A stretch of 64,000 nt of DNA from UBA2160 sp964588665 (GTDB taxonomy: Bacteria > Chloroflexota > Dehalococcoidia > Lucifugimonadales > UBA1123): positions 1 to 64,000 of the forward strand of contig CAZPQQ010000007.1 of NCBI GenBank assembly GCA_964588665.1, written 5' to 3'. The position numbers and the translations under genes are program-made. The notes beneath the pieces are model-generated. The model made no database searches. It was not told the DNA's origin and was given only the letters and a program-made list of their open reading frames with translations. This document shows, piece by piece, positions 29,883-38,714 of the stretch (the first letter of the stretch is position 1; each line of letters begins with the position of its first letter).

Positions 29883-30640
29883 GCGATTACGAACCAACGA
29901 AATGGGAGATAATGGCCTCCATCATCTCCCACGAACTCAAAGACGGCGACGTCATGTTTCTTGGGATGTCGACCGGGGAGATCACGACGATCCTGCACAC
30001 GTATGTCCCGGGAGTCGGCCTGGCCCTGGCTCGAAGGTCCCACGCCCCCAACTGCTACATCACGTCCACGGATTCACTTCTGATGGAGAGGATTCTGGGC
30101 GACAACATGAAGGTGATCTCGGCCGCGAACATCTACCTAGGCGAGATTGACATCGGTTTGTCATCCTGTGCCCAGGTCGACAAGCACGGGAACCAAAACA
30201 TCGTGACCATTGGGGACTACGACAAACCCAGTGTCCGCCTGGTTGGCCCGATACTCCAGCCGACCCACCTTTCTTACATGAAAAGGGAGATCATAGCCGT
30301 CGACCATGAAGCCCGGAACTTTGTAGACAAGGTGGATTTCATCTCCGGCGTCGGACACCAAGATCTGGGGGACCTGTCTCGCGAGGCCATCGGATTGCCG
30401 GGAACCGGTCCGTGCATGATCATGACAGACCTTTGCATCTTCGACTTCCCCGCCGAAACCAAACTGGCGACGTTGAAGTGGACCTACCCCGGCGTCAGCG
30501 TGGACGATGTCAGGGAGAACACGAACTTCGTACACGACTACATCCCGGATAGGGTCAACACGGCGCCGCTGCCAACGCAAGAGGAAATCAGACTCATCAG
30601 GGAAGAGTTCGACCCAGACGCTCAACTGCTGCCACGCTGA
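29879..30640 (+). CDS. CoA-transferase family I, beta subunit
   Basis: 253 residues of the GctB/IpdB type. It starts inside the alpha gene (4-nt overlap), so the two subunits are made together. G-D-V-M-F-L-G near the start, I-G-L-S-S-C-A-Q-V-D-K-H-G-N and F-I-S-G-V-G-H are characteristic of the family. I cannot place a convincing catalytic Glu in the usual S-E-x-G context, so an IpdAB-like hydrolase reaction is worth considering. Cytoplasmic partner of the protein encoded at 28920. Confidence 0.85.
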   Translation: MSDYEPTKWEIMASIISHELKDGDVMFLGMSTGEITTILHTYVPGVGLALARRSHAPNCYITSTDSLLMERILGDNMKVISAANIYLGEIDIGLSSCAQVDKHGNQNIVTIGDYDKPSVRLVGPILQPTHLSYMKREIIAVDHEARNFVDKVDFISGVGHQDLGDLSREAIGLPGTGPCMIMTDLCIFDFPAETKLATLKWTYPGVSVDDVRENTNFVHDYIPDRVNTAPLPTQEEIRLIREEFDPDAQLLPR

Positions 30641-30874
30641 CATGCTCCGGTAGTCGAGTCCCCGGCGCGGGCTTTTCGGAATCGCTTGAGGAGCCTGGCG
30701 CCTTAGCCGAACTCTAGCTTCGCTGTCACATCCTGTGCCAGGGCGATCTGTTGTTTCCAGTGCTGGCGCGCCCCTTTCTAGGTTGGCCGCTGGCGCGCCC
30801 CCGCGCTTCAAGCTCGAAGCGGACCTTTTACACGCGACCATCCGGCAATTGCCCTTCGGAGGAACTTGTACCAT

Positions 30875-32131
30875 ATGTCTACGTCCAACGATCGATGCCC
30901 CGCCCTCTCCCGCATCAGGATCTGCGATTTCACCGGCCAGCTCGCGGGCGCGGGCGCAACGAAGCTTCTCGCTACGTTCGGCGCGCAGGTGATCCGCGTC
31001 GAGGATCGACTCAGAGAAGGCGGATGGGACATCTTTCGTGGCACGGGACCCTGGCTGGACGAACGCCGAGGCGTCAGCCTGGGAGGAGCGTTCAACAACC
31101 ACAACGTCGAGAAGCTGGGCGTCACGCTCGACATGCGAAAGCCGGAGGCTGCGTCGATCCTCGCGGACCTGATTTCGGTCAGCGACGTGGTGACCGAGAA
31201 CTTTAGCATGGGTGTCTTGGATCGCTGGGGCTTCGGGTACGAGGCGATGAAGGCTCTGAAGCCCGACATCATCTACGTGTCGAACTCGGGTTTCGGACAC
31301 CAGGGGCCGTACGCGAGGTTCAAAACCTGGGGGCCGATCGTCCAAGCAGTGTCGGGGCTGACGTTTCAGTCGGGCGCTCCCGACATGCCGCCCGCGGGTT
31401 GGGGCTACTCCTACATGGACCATACCGGCGGATATCTGATGGCTATCGCGATTCTCATGGCCGTATATCACCGAAACAAGACCGGCGCCGGCCAGTGGGT
31501 CGACATGTCGTGCTCCGACGGCGCCGCAACGCTCAACGGGCCGGCGCTGCTGGACTTCACGGTCAACGGCAAACGCGTCCGACGACCGGGCAGTCCGAAC
31601 AGCAACCGCGGCCAATACCCGAAGATGGCGCCGCACGGCATCTACCGCTGCAAGGGCGACGACAGATGGGTGGCGATAGCGGTCCGCGACGACGCAGAGT
31701 GGCCGGTGTTCTGTGAAGCGCTCGGACGATCGGACCTGGCGGCGGACTCGCGCTACAAAACAGTTGACGGCCGCATCGAGGGTCACGACGAGCTCGACGC
31801 CGTCATCGAAGCATGGACCTCGACCCAGTCGAACTTCGACGTCATGGAGGCGCTTCAGGCCAAGGGCGTACCCGCCGGCGCGGTTCAGCTTCCCGAAGAG
31901 CGCATCGAAAATGACCCGAACACGGCAGCGTGGGGGCTGTTCCCGGAGGTCGAGCACGAGCAGATCGGTCGCGTCAGAGTCGACGGGACGCCGGTGAAGC
32001 TCTCAGAAACACCGGCGACCGTGATTCGCGGAGCTCCGGTGTTGGGCCAGCACAACGAGGAGATCTTCGGAGGAGTCCTCGGAATTTACCCCACGGCCCT
32101 CGCTGATCTCACTGAAGTGGGGGTCATCTGA
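30875..32131 (+). CDS. CaiB/BaiF (family III) CoA-transferase with catalytic Asp
   Basis: About 418 residues. The N-terminal Rossmann-like half has A-G-A-G-A-T-K-L-L-A-T-F-G-A-Q-V-I-R-V-E, and the T-G-A-G-Q-W-V-D loop is present. The nucleophilic Asp of formyl-CoA transferase aligns with D182 in Y-M-D-H-T-G-G-Y. The ATG at 30875 is 12 nt after GGAGG; a TTG at 30866 is too close to it. The stop abuts the next CaiB gene, whose product lacks the Asp, so the two may form one heteromeric enzyme as in benzylsuccinate CoA-transferase. Probably activates an organic acid by CoA transfer. Confidence 0.88.
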   Translation: MSTSNDRCPALSRIRICDFTGQLAGAGATKLLATFGAQVIRVEDRLREGGWDIFRGTGPWLDERRGVSLGGAFNNHNVEKLGVTLDMRKPEAASILADLISVSDVVTENFSMGVLDRWGFGYEAMKALKPDIIYVSNSGFGHQGPYARFKTWGPIVQAVSGLTFQSGAPDMPPAGWGYSYMDHTGGYLMAIAILMAVYHRNKTGAGQWVDMSCSDGAATLNGPALLDFTVNGKRVRRPGSPNSNRGQYPKMAPHGIYRCKGDDRWVAIAVRDDAEWPVFCEALGRSDLAADSRYKTVDGRIEGHDELDAVIEAWTSTQSNFDVMEALQAKGVPAGAVQLPEERIENDPNTAAWGLFPEVEHEQIGRVRVDGTPVKLSETPATVIRGAPVLGQHNEEIFGGVLGIYPTALADLTEVGVI

Positions 32132-33400
32132 ATGACTACCGGCAACGAACCAAGTGTGCTGGACGACATCCGCGTGCTCGAGGTTGGCGCCGAACTCGGC
32201 GCTTGGTGCGGAAAGTTGTTGGCGGACATGGGCGCCGCGGTCGTCAAGATCGAACCTCCGGAAGGCGACCCTACTCGAAGCTACGAGCCGTTCTATCAGG
32301 ATAAGCCTGGCATCGACCGAAGCCTCTACTTCTGGCACTACAACACCAACAAGTCGAGCGTGACGCTGGACCTGACGACAGCCTCCGGCCGCTCGCTGTT
32401 CGAACGGCTCGCGGCGGAGGCTGACGTGATCATCGACAGCATGCCGCCCGGACGTATGCGTGAACTCGGCCTGGACTACGACGCAATCGCGAGCGCGGCG
32501 CCAGGCGTCGTGATGGCTTCGATCACTCCGTTCGGACAAGAAGGCCCCTACGCCGACTGGGCAAGCACCGACCTGACCGCATTGGCATTCGGCGGTCCCG
32601 TGTGGAACTGCGGTTACGACGACCACTCGCTGCCGCCGGTCCGAGGCGGGGGCAATCAGGCGCAGCACGTCGTCAGCCACTTCGCGGTCAACGCGATCAT
32701 GATTGCGCTAGTACACCGGCAGTTCACGGGCGCCGGCCAGTACATCGACGCGAACATGCATGCGGCGCTGAACGTGACCACCGAGGGCGCCACCTACAAC
32801 TGGCTCGTGGCCCGCGACACCGTGCAGCGACAGACCGGACGGCATGCGGCGGTGGTCCCGACCTCTCCCTCGCAGGTGCTGTGTCGCGACGGCCGATACG
32901 TCAACGTCGGGTTCCCGGCACGGACCGAAGAGCAATGGCTTCATCTGCTCGCCTGGCTGGACGAAGAAGATTTACTGGGGAACCTGGGAGAGTATCTCGA
33001 CACGCCGAACTGGACGGCGATGCGGATGGGCGACCCTGAGGCGCTCGAACAGCAGCGCCGCGTGGCGGTGGCGATGGGCGCGCTGGCTGGCAAGACAGAT
33101 TCGTACGACCTGTTCAGCAAGGCGCAGGGGCTCGGGTTCCAGTGGGGCATCGTCTACGCCCCTGAAGACGTGTTCACGGACCCGCACTTCCAGGCGCGAG
33201 GGTTCCCAGTCGAGGTCGAGCACCCGGAACTCGGGGACAGCTTCATCTACCCGGGGGCGCCGTACAAGTTGCCGGCGTCTCCCTGGGCGATAACGCGGCG
33301 GGCGCCGCTGCTGGGGGAGGACAACCAGCGTGTGTACGGCGACGAGCTCGGCCTGAGCGCTGACGACATCGCGGATCTGAAGGCTGAGGGCGTGATCTAG
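32132..33400 (+). CDS. CaiB/BaiF CoA-transferase paralogue lacking the catalytic Asp
   Basis: 422 residues, starting directly after the stop of the previous gene. The family fold is clear (G-A-W-C-G-K-L-L-A-D-M-G-A-A-V-V-K-I-E, T-G-A-G-Q-Y-I-D), but the position of the catalytic Asp, 21 residues before T-G-A-G-Q, is Q178 in a Q-A-Q-H context. It is therefore unlikely to be active alone and may be the non-catalytic partner of the protein encoded at 30875. The same active/inactive pairing occurs inside one chain in the 845-residue fusion at 35957. Confidence 0.87.
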   Translation: MTTGNEPSVLDDIRVLEVGAELGAWCGKLLADMGAAVVKIEPPEGDPTRSYEPFYQDKPGIDRSLYFWHYNTNKSSVTLDLTTASGRSLFERLAAEADVIIDSMPPGRMRELGLDYDAIASAAPGVVMASITPFGQEGPYADWASTDLTALAFGGPVWNCGYDDHSLPPVRGGGNQAQHVVSHFAVNAIMIALVHRQFTGAGQYIDANMHAALNVTTEGATYNWLVARDTVQRQTGRHAAVVPTSPSQVLCRDGRYVNVGFPARTEEQWLHLLAWLDEEDLLGNLGEYLDTPNWTAMRMGDPEALEQQRRVAVAMGALAGKTDSYDLFSKAQGLGFQWGIVYAPEDVFTDPHFQARGFPVEVEHPELGDSFIYPGAPYKLPASPWAITRRAPLLGEDNQRVYGDELGLSADDIADLKAEGVI

Positions 33401-33426
33401 TGTTGAGGGAGACCGGGCGTTGTTTT

Positions 33427-33510
33427 GGGGGGGGGGGGGGGGGGGGGCGGCGGGGGGGGGGGGGGGGGCGGCGGGGCCGGCGGCCCCCCCGCCCCCCCCG
33501 CCCGCCCTCG
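33427..33510. repeat. extreme poly-G / poly-C tract with hairpin
   Basis: Runs of 21 G (33427-33447) and 17 G (33452-33468) are followed by GGGGCC-GGC-GGCCCC (33473-33487) and C runs of 7 and 8, so the whole block can fold back on itself. It lies 26 nt after a CaiB stop codon. The G runs could form quadruplexes. Homopolymers of this length are also a classic assembly or basecalling artefact, so exact lengths should not be trusted. Confidence 0.85.
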
Positions 33511-33681
33511 AAGGTTTTCTGGGGGACGCCCCCAGGCCCCCGCGCAAGGAGGGCTTCGCCACCTTACGAATCCTCTGAACGGCTCCTCGGTGCTTGTTGA
33601 CCTGAACGCTGGCTATCGCCACGACTGACCGTTAGTATCGTCAGAGGGGAACCAGCTCGAATCAGGTATTGGAGGCGTAAG

Positions 33682-34254
33682 ATGGCACGAGTGCCTTATC
33701 TGGACCGAGACGATCTGGCCGAGGATGACCGGCACATCTACGATCGGATCGCCGAAACGCGAGGATCGGTCGAGCCTGATACGCCGATGCCGAACTCGTT
33801 CCGCGCGCTGCTCAACAGTCCAGGCGCCGCCGATGCGGTAGGTCGACTGGGCGAGTACCTGAGGTTCGAGTCAACGCTGGACCCTGTTGCTCGAGAGATC
33901 GCCATTCTCAGCGTGGCCCAACAGACCAACAGCGCCTACGAGTGGGCGCACCACGCGCCCGTCGCCAGGCAAGTGGGCGTCTCCGAAGCGGTGATCGAGT
34001 CCATCAGAACCGGACGGGCGCCCATGGGGATACCCGCCAAAGACGGAATATTCGCCCAGGCGGTCAAGGAATTGGTTTCGGATGGGACGCTATCTCTCAA
34101 GACATTCCAGGGGATCGAACACCTTTTGGGTCCGGGGGGAGCCGTGAACCTGGTGGTGCTGGTCGGATACTACGCCATGCTCGCCACGGCCTTGAGCGCC
34201 CTGGACATCGAGGTCGAAGCCGGAAAGAACCCGGGCGATCCGGGACTGGGGTGA
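33682..34254 (+). CDS. carboxymuconolactone decarboxylase / AhpD-like family protein
   Basis: 190 residues, all-helical CMD fold. The core has R-E-I-A-I-L-S-V-A and Y-E-W-A-H-H-A-P, the E-x-x-H(H) signature of the branch without the C-x-x-C redox pair found in AhpD. It is thus more probably a lyase/isomerase-like member than a peroxidase partner. Ribosome site GGAGG 6 nt upstream. It stands after the CoA-transferase run and before inverted repeats. Substrate unknown. Confidence 0.82.
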   Translation: MARVPYLDRDDLAEDDRHIYDRIAETRGSVEPDTPMPNSFRALLNSPGAADAVGRLGEYLRFESTLDPVAREIAILSVAQQTNSAYEWAHHAPVARQVGVSEAVIESIRTGRAPMGIPAKDGIFAQAVKELVSDGTLSLKTFQGIEHLLGPGGAVNLVVLVGYYAMLATALSALDIEVEAGKNPGDPGLG

Positions 34255-34588
34255 CGCAGCGGTAAGCCGGCGACAGACTCAGGCCGAACGGTGGAGACAC
34301 ATCGCACAAAACAAGCGCGGTCGCTCGAGCAGCCGTTCCGTAGGGGAGGGTTTCAAATCCTCCCGTGTGGTTTCGAGGTCGTCCGTCACTGCCCTTCGGG
34401 TACAACGTGCTCTCTTGTATCGCCGTGCCGTTCTTCCACGCCGCGCACCGGGAGGGTTTGAAACCCTCCCTACGACCTCGTTTACATCGCAATCTGAACC
34501 CTGTGGAAACACTACTCGCTACGAACCCTGCGCAATGGATCAGGACCCACACCGGGACGGGACGCCGGCCCGATCGTCCGATATCCGT
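34255..34588. repeat. intergenic region with an inverted pair of family C palindromes (REPIN-like)
   Basis: CGTAGGGGAGGGTTTCAAAT… at 34339-34365 and its inverse GGGAGGGTTTGAAACCCTCC… at 34450-34474 flank about 85 nt of unrelated sequence. Each unit is itself a palindrome (GGGAGGGTTT / AAACCCTCCC). The same inverted pairing recurs at 60779-60952. No gene is seen here. Confidence 0.8.
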
Positions 34589-35785
34589 CTACGCGGCTTC
34601 GATGGCGCTTTCGGAGATCAGGCGCTCCACGTCGGCGGCGGCATAGCCAAGCTCGCCCAGTATCTCTTTCGTGTGCTGACCCGTCACGGCGCCCAATGAC
34701 CGGACGCTGCCAGGTGTGGCGGACAGCTTCGGGCCGATTCCGACCTGTCGCACGGTCTCGCCGTTCACCTCGCCAACGTTGATGACCATCTTTCGATGAA
34801 CGTTCTGAGGGTCCTCGACCATCTCGTCGATCGAATACACTTTGGCGACCGCCACGTCGCCTGCACTCTCCAACATCGTCCACCACTCTTCCCTGTCCCG
34901 TTGGGCGAAAATGTTCTCGAGCTCAACGGTCACACGGGGCCAGTTGCTTTCGTCGAACTGGCCTTCGATCAGATCTTCGCGACCGAGCGCCGTGCAGAGG
35001 TCGACCCAGAACCACGGCTCGATGCAGCCGAGGCTCAGGTACTTGCCGTCCTTGCACTTGTATACGTTGTAGTAGGGCGCGGCGCCGTTGAGGACGGTGG
35101 CGCCCGGTTTCGGCACCGTGCCGAGCGAGAAGTATTCGGACATCATCGCGGCCAGCATGTAGCCGACCCCATCGGACATGGCGATGTCGACGTACTGGCC
35201 TTCGCCGGTCGTGCCTCTGGCCAGGAGCGCGCCCATGACGCCGACTGCCGCGTGCAGTCCGCCTCCCGCGTAGTCGGCGATGATGTTGTTGGGTATGGCG
35301 GGCCGTCCGTCCGGCGTCCCGATGCCGCCCAGGGCTCCGCCGACCGAGATGTAGTTGATGTCATGGCCGACCAGGTTCTGATAGGGCCCGTCTTGCCCGT
35401 AGCCGGACAGCGAGCAGTAAACCAGCTTGGGGTTTAGCTTGTGGAGCGTCTCGTAATCGCACCCGAGACGCGAGACGACACCCGGCCTGAAGCCTTCCAG
35501 GAACACGTCGGCTTCTTCGGCTAGCTTCAGCAGGATTTTCTGGGACTCCTCGTTCTTCAGGTTCAGCACGATGCTGCGCTTGTTCCGGTTCACGGCGCTG
35601 AACGCGGCGCGACGCCGGGCTTCGGCTTGGTCCGGCAGTCCGCGCGCAACGGCCATTCGCCCTCCGCCCGGTTGCTCGACCTTGATGACCTCCGCGCCCA
35701 TGTCTCCCAGGACCATGGTGCAGAACGGACCGGGTGCCATACGCGTCAGGTCCACGACTTTAATGCCTTCGAGTGCCATTGCCAT
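34589..35785 (-). CDS. CaiB/BaiF family, alpha-methylacyl-CoA racemase-like
   Basis: 398 residues. L-E-G-I-K-V-V-D-L-T-R-M-A-P-G-P-F at the start and I-A-D-Y-A-G-G-G-L-H-A-A-V-G with the following T-G-E-G-Q-Y-V-D-I-A-M match the racemase/CoA-transferase group; the Asp in A-D-Y-A-G-G-G is the expected catalytic residue. GGAGG lies 8 nt before the first of two ATGs. It is convergent with the CMD gene and transcribed alone or with the double-domain CaiB gene upstream, from which a 170-nt repeat-bearing gap separates it. Confidence 0.88.
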   Translation of the reverse strand: MAMALEGIKVVDLTRMAPGPFCTMVLGDMGAEVIKVEQPGGGRMAVARGLPDQAEARRRAAFSAVNRNKRSIVLNLKNEESQKILLKLAEEADVFLEGFRPGVVSRLGCDYETLHKLNPKLVYCSLSGYGQDGPYQNLVGHDINYISVGGALGGIGTPDGRPAIPNNIIADYAGGGLHAAVGVMGALLARGTTGEGQYVDIAMSDGVGYMLAAMMSEYFSLGTVPKPGATVLNGAAPYYNVYKCKDGKYLSLGCIEPWFWVDLCTALGREDLIEGQFDESNWPRVTVELENIFAQRDREEWWTMLESAGDVAVAKVYSIDEMVEDPQNVHRKMVINVGEVNGETVRQVGIGPKLSATPGSVRSLGAVTGQHTKEILGELGYAAADVERLISESAIEAA

Positions 35786-35840
35786 TTTCGATACCTCCGT
35801 GTGTTTGTTGCGTACGTTGTCGGAGAGTGAAGATTGCCAG

Positions 35841-35865
35841 CTTGGCCCTGAAGGGCCAGAGCACC
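35841..35865 (+). repeat. family B hairpin repeat (GGCCCT variant)
   Basis: GGCCCT-GA-AGGGCC followed by AGAGCACC. It is one of seven recognised copies of this small hairpin element (others at 51027, 57405, 57715, 61542, 61618 and 61699). It sits in the gap between two CaiB genes. Confidence 0.75.
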
Positions 35866-35956
35866 CAGCCGACGGTGGGCTCGGTTCGCCTGGGGCGAAT
35901 CCGCCTTAGGCGTGACCTTCAGGCCGACCCTGGCCCACCGATTATGTTGTGGGGAC

Positions 35957-38494
35957 TCACGATGATTCCAGCGCCCCTGATGCTACCAGGTCTGCGATCT
36001 CGTCGTCGGCCAGACCCAGCTTTTCCTTCAACAGGGATTCATTGTGCTCCCCGATCAGGGCTTGAGGGGTGAGGCGGCCCGGGGTGTCGGACAGCAAGAA
36101 TTGGAGTCCGTCGTATGGCATCGGCCCGCACTCGGTGTGGTCGAGCCACGTGAAGAATCCTCGGTGTTGTAGCTGCGGGTCCTGCCAGAGGTCGGCCTGA
36201 TTCTGCACGGCGCCGGCGGAGATTCCCGCGCGTTGAAGCAAGCCCATCGCCTCGTGGCTGTCCTGAATCGACGCCCAGCCCTGGATCGCCTCGTCAAGCG
36301 CCTCCGAATTCTGTCTGCGTTCACTTGCCGTACGGAACCTCGGCTCGGCCGCCATGTCCGGCTTGCCCATCGCATCGCACAGTGCGGTCCACTCGTCTTG
36401 CCCGTCGACGGCGATCGCGAGCCAGGACTCTCCGAGGCCGGTGTACTCTCTGTCCGCGTCTTTGCACCTGTAAACGCCATGCGGCGCCAACGCGTCGTCG
36501 CCGTTGCCTTCACGTCCGAGGATGCGGCCGGTGAGCATGTAGTCCATCAGCGCGGGCGCTAGATAGTGTGTCGCGCATTCGTACTGCGACAGATCGAGGT
36601 GCTGCCCTTTGCCGGTGCGCCTTCGATACTCGAGCGCGGCGACGATGGCGGCGTACGCGTTGGGCGGGTTCACGAAGTCCGAGTAGGCGCCGTACGGCCC
36701 TGCCGGGTCGCGGTCAGGCCAGCCGGTCAGGTGATAGTATCCGGCCAGAGCGCCCGCGAGCTGCCCGAAGCCGGCGTAAACCGAGTGGGGTCCTGTCTGA
36801 CCTTGCTGGCAGGTGCTGAAATAGATCACGTCGGGTTTGATGGCACGGACGTCCTCGTAGCCCAATCCCCACGACGACATGACTCGGGGGGTGAAGCTCT
36901 CGGCGACGATGTCGGGCTGCCACGTCTCGATCAGCCGCTTGACGATCTCGCGCGCCTCGGGGGTTGCCATGTTCAAGCCCAAGCCCCGTTTGCCGGTGTT
37001 GTAGTTGGCCGGAAACTGGCTGCGATTGATTCCAGGCGTGGCGTCCTTGAACGGCGGGCCGTTGCGGAGCACGTCGGGGCGCGACACGGACTCGACCCGG
37101 ATCACGTCGGCGCCGTGGTCGGAGAAGTACTTCATCGTGATCGGTCCGACTCCGACCCAGGTGAAGTCCAGCACTTTGAGACCTTTGAACGGCATCTGCG
37201 CAGAGGCGTCGCCTGCGTCGGTCGTCGAAGGAGCCGAATCCGCGGGAGCGAACTCGGTCAGCGACCCGAGTATCTCGTCGTTGTGCTCACCGATGCCTGG
37301 CGCCGGCCTTCGGAGCTGAATCGGGCTCTCGCTCATCTTGATGAACGGTCCGAGATGCGTGAGTTTCTCGTCAAGCTCAGGATGGTCCAACCGCGGCCAA
37401 AAATCCCGCGCCTCCAACTGCGGGCTTTCGGCGATGTCTTGGACCGTGTTGCACGGCGCCGCCAGGATTCTGTGCCAGATGGCCCTGTCGTAGACCTCAG
37501 CTTTCGTCTTGCCGTCGAAGAAGCCCTCGACCAGCGACTGGATCTTAATGAATGTCTCGATCGTCTCCGTGTCGTCCTCGGCGACTGCTTTTGCCAGATC
37601 GTACCCGTCGAAGTCCATGGCGGCGAGCCAATCCGGGACGACACTTTCTTCATCCATCCACTGGACGATCGGAATAATCGTCCGGGGATTCATCAAGACG
37701 CTCAAGTAGCCGTCAGCGCATCGAAAAACCTGCCGCACTCTGAGTCGTCCTCGAGACCTGAATGCGCCCTCTCGCTCCACATTGTCGCGGTGCAGAGGCG
37801 GGTACGGCGTTGCGTTCATGAGAGTCCAGATGACGGCCACCTGCATCGACACGTCGACGTGCTGCCCTCTGCCCGTCATCTGTCGATGCCACAGCGCCGT
37901 CATGGCGCCCGCCGCAGCCTGACCGGCCGCGTTGAGCTCGGCCTGCGGGAAGCTGATTCGCACGGGCGGACGGTCGGGGTCGCCGCCGACGTACTGCATG
38001 CCGCCCATCGCCCACGCGACCAGGTCGGTCGCTCGGTACTGGGAGTACGGGCCCGTCTGACCGAAGGGCGTGATCGACGCCATTACCAAACCAGGGTTGA
38101 TCTCGCTCAGATGCTCGTATCCGAGTCCGAGACTCGACATGTATCCGGGCGCGAATGACTCGACCACGATGTCCGCGTCAGCGACCAGCGACTTCAGCGC
38201 TTGGCTGCCTTCCGACGACTCGATGTCCAGCGTGATGCCGCGCTTGTTGGCGCAGTACGCCTCCCAGAACAGGCTGGTCTCGGCGCCGTTCGAAGCCGTG
38301 TAGGTTGGCGCTCGCCCTCTGGTCGGGCTCCCTCCGAGCGGCTCGACTTTGATGACGTCCGCGCCGAGGTCGCCCAACACCTTCCCGCACCAGTTGAAGC
38401 CGCCCTCGGCCAGGTCCAGCACGCGAAACGGCGAGAGCGACATCGTTGAATCAGGTGCGGTGAGGGAGTTAGGGGAGGAGCCGTCTGCGGGCAT
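35957..38494 (-). CDS. tandem double-domain CaiB/BaiF CoA-transferase
   Basis: 845 residues, about twice the family length. Domain 1 (about 18-405) begins L-S-P-F-R-V-L-D-L-A-E-G-G; domain 2 (about 430-845) begins F-K-G-L-K-V-L-D-F-T-W-V-G. Each has its own T-G-[RK]-G-Q loop. The catalytic Asp is kept in domain 2 (D606 in Y-S-D-F-V-N-P-P) but the matching place in domain 1 is E186 in Q-A-E-L-N, so domain 1 is probably structural. This is the fused counterpart of the active/inactive gene pair at 30875 and 32132. Start uncertain: M1 (38494) or M18 (38443), neither with a strong ribosome site. Confidence 0.88.
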   Translation of the reverse strand: MPADGSSPNSLTAPDSTMSLSPFRVLDLAEGGFNWCGKVLGDLGADVIKVEPLGGSPTRGRAPTYTASNGAETSLFWEAYCANKRGITLDIESSEGSQALKSLVADADIVVESFAPGYMSSLGLGYEHLSEINPGLVMASITPFGQTGPYSQYRATDLVAWAMGGMQYVGGDPDRPPVRISFPQAELNAAGQAAAGAMTALWHRQMTGRGQHVDVSMQVAVIWTLMNATPYPPLHRDNVEREGAFRSRGRLRVRQVFRCADGYLSVLMNPRTIIPIVQWMDEESVVPDWLAAMDFDGYDLAKAVAEDDTETIETFIKIQSLVEGFFDGKTKAEVYDRAIWHRILAAPCNTVQDIAESPQLEARDFWPRLDHPELDEKLTHLGPFIKMSESPIQLRRPAPGIGEHNDEILGSLTEFAPADSAPSTTDAGDASAQMPFKGLKVLDFTWVGVGPITMKYFSDHGADVIRVESVSRPDVLRNGPPFKDATPGINRSQFPANYNTGKRGLGLNMATPEAREIVKRLIETWQPDIVAESFTPRVMSSWGLGYEDVRAIKPDVIYFSTCQQGQTGPHSVYAGFGQLAGALAGYYHLTGWPDRDPAGPYGAYSDFVNPPNAYAAIVAALEYRRRTGKGQHLDLSQYECATHYLAPALMDYMLTGRILGREGNGDDALAPHGVYRCKDADREYTGLGESWLAIAVDGQDEWTALCDAMGKPDMAAEPRFRTASERRQNSEALDEAIQGWASIQDSHEAMGLLQRAGISAGAVQNQADLWQDPQLQHRGFFTWLDHTECGPMPYDGLQFLLSDTPGRLTPQALIGEHNESLLKEKLGLADDEIADLVASGALESS

Positions 38495-38714
38495 AGCGGT
38501 TGTCCGTCGGAATCAGAGTTTCTGCGGTGGATCGACCGTGCGATGCAGAGTATTAGACCGTGCAAGTGCTGTCAACTGAAGGTTCAACTGCCGGGGATGC
38601 TTCCTTGCGACAAGGCTTGTCTTGGACGTGTGGAAGGCGGTATGGGCGCGGAGGCGTGGCGATGACTGCCGAGGCGCGGCTATGAAACCGCAAACACGTT
38701 CGGGGATCGAAGCC

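Noticed and set aside
30161..31957. 598-codon open frame on the minus strand
   Set aside because: Antisense to the CoA-transferase beta and CaiB genes; rich in Arg/Val/His, no recognisable motifs, a shadow of GC-rich codon bias.
33400..33628. poly-Gly small proteins
   Set aside because: Translations of the homopolymer tract, not genes.
36566..38158. 530-codon open frame on the plus strand
   Set aside because: Antisense to the double CaiB gene; composition and lack of family signatures mark it as a shadow.
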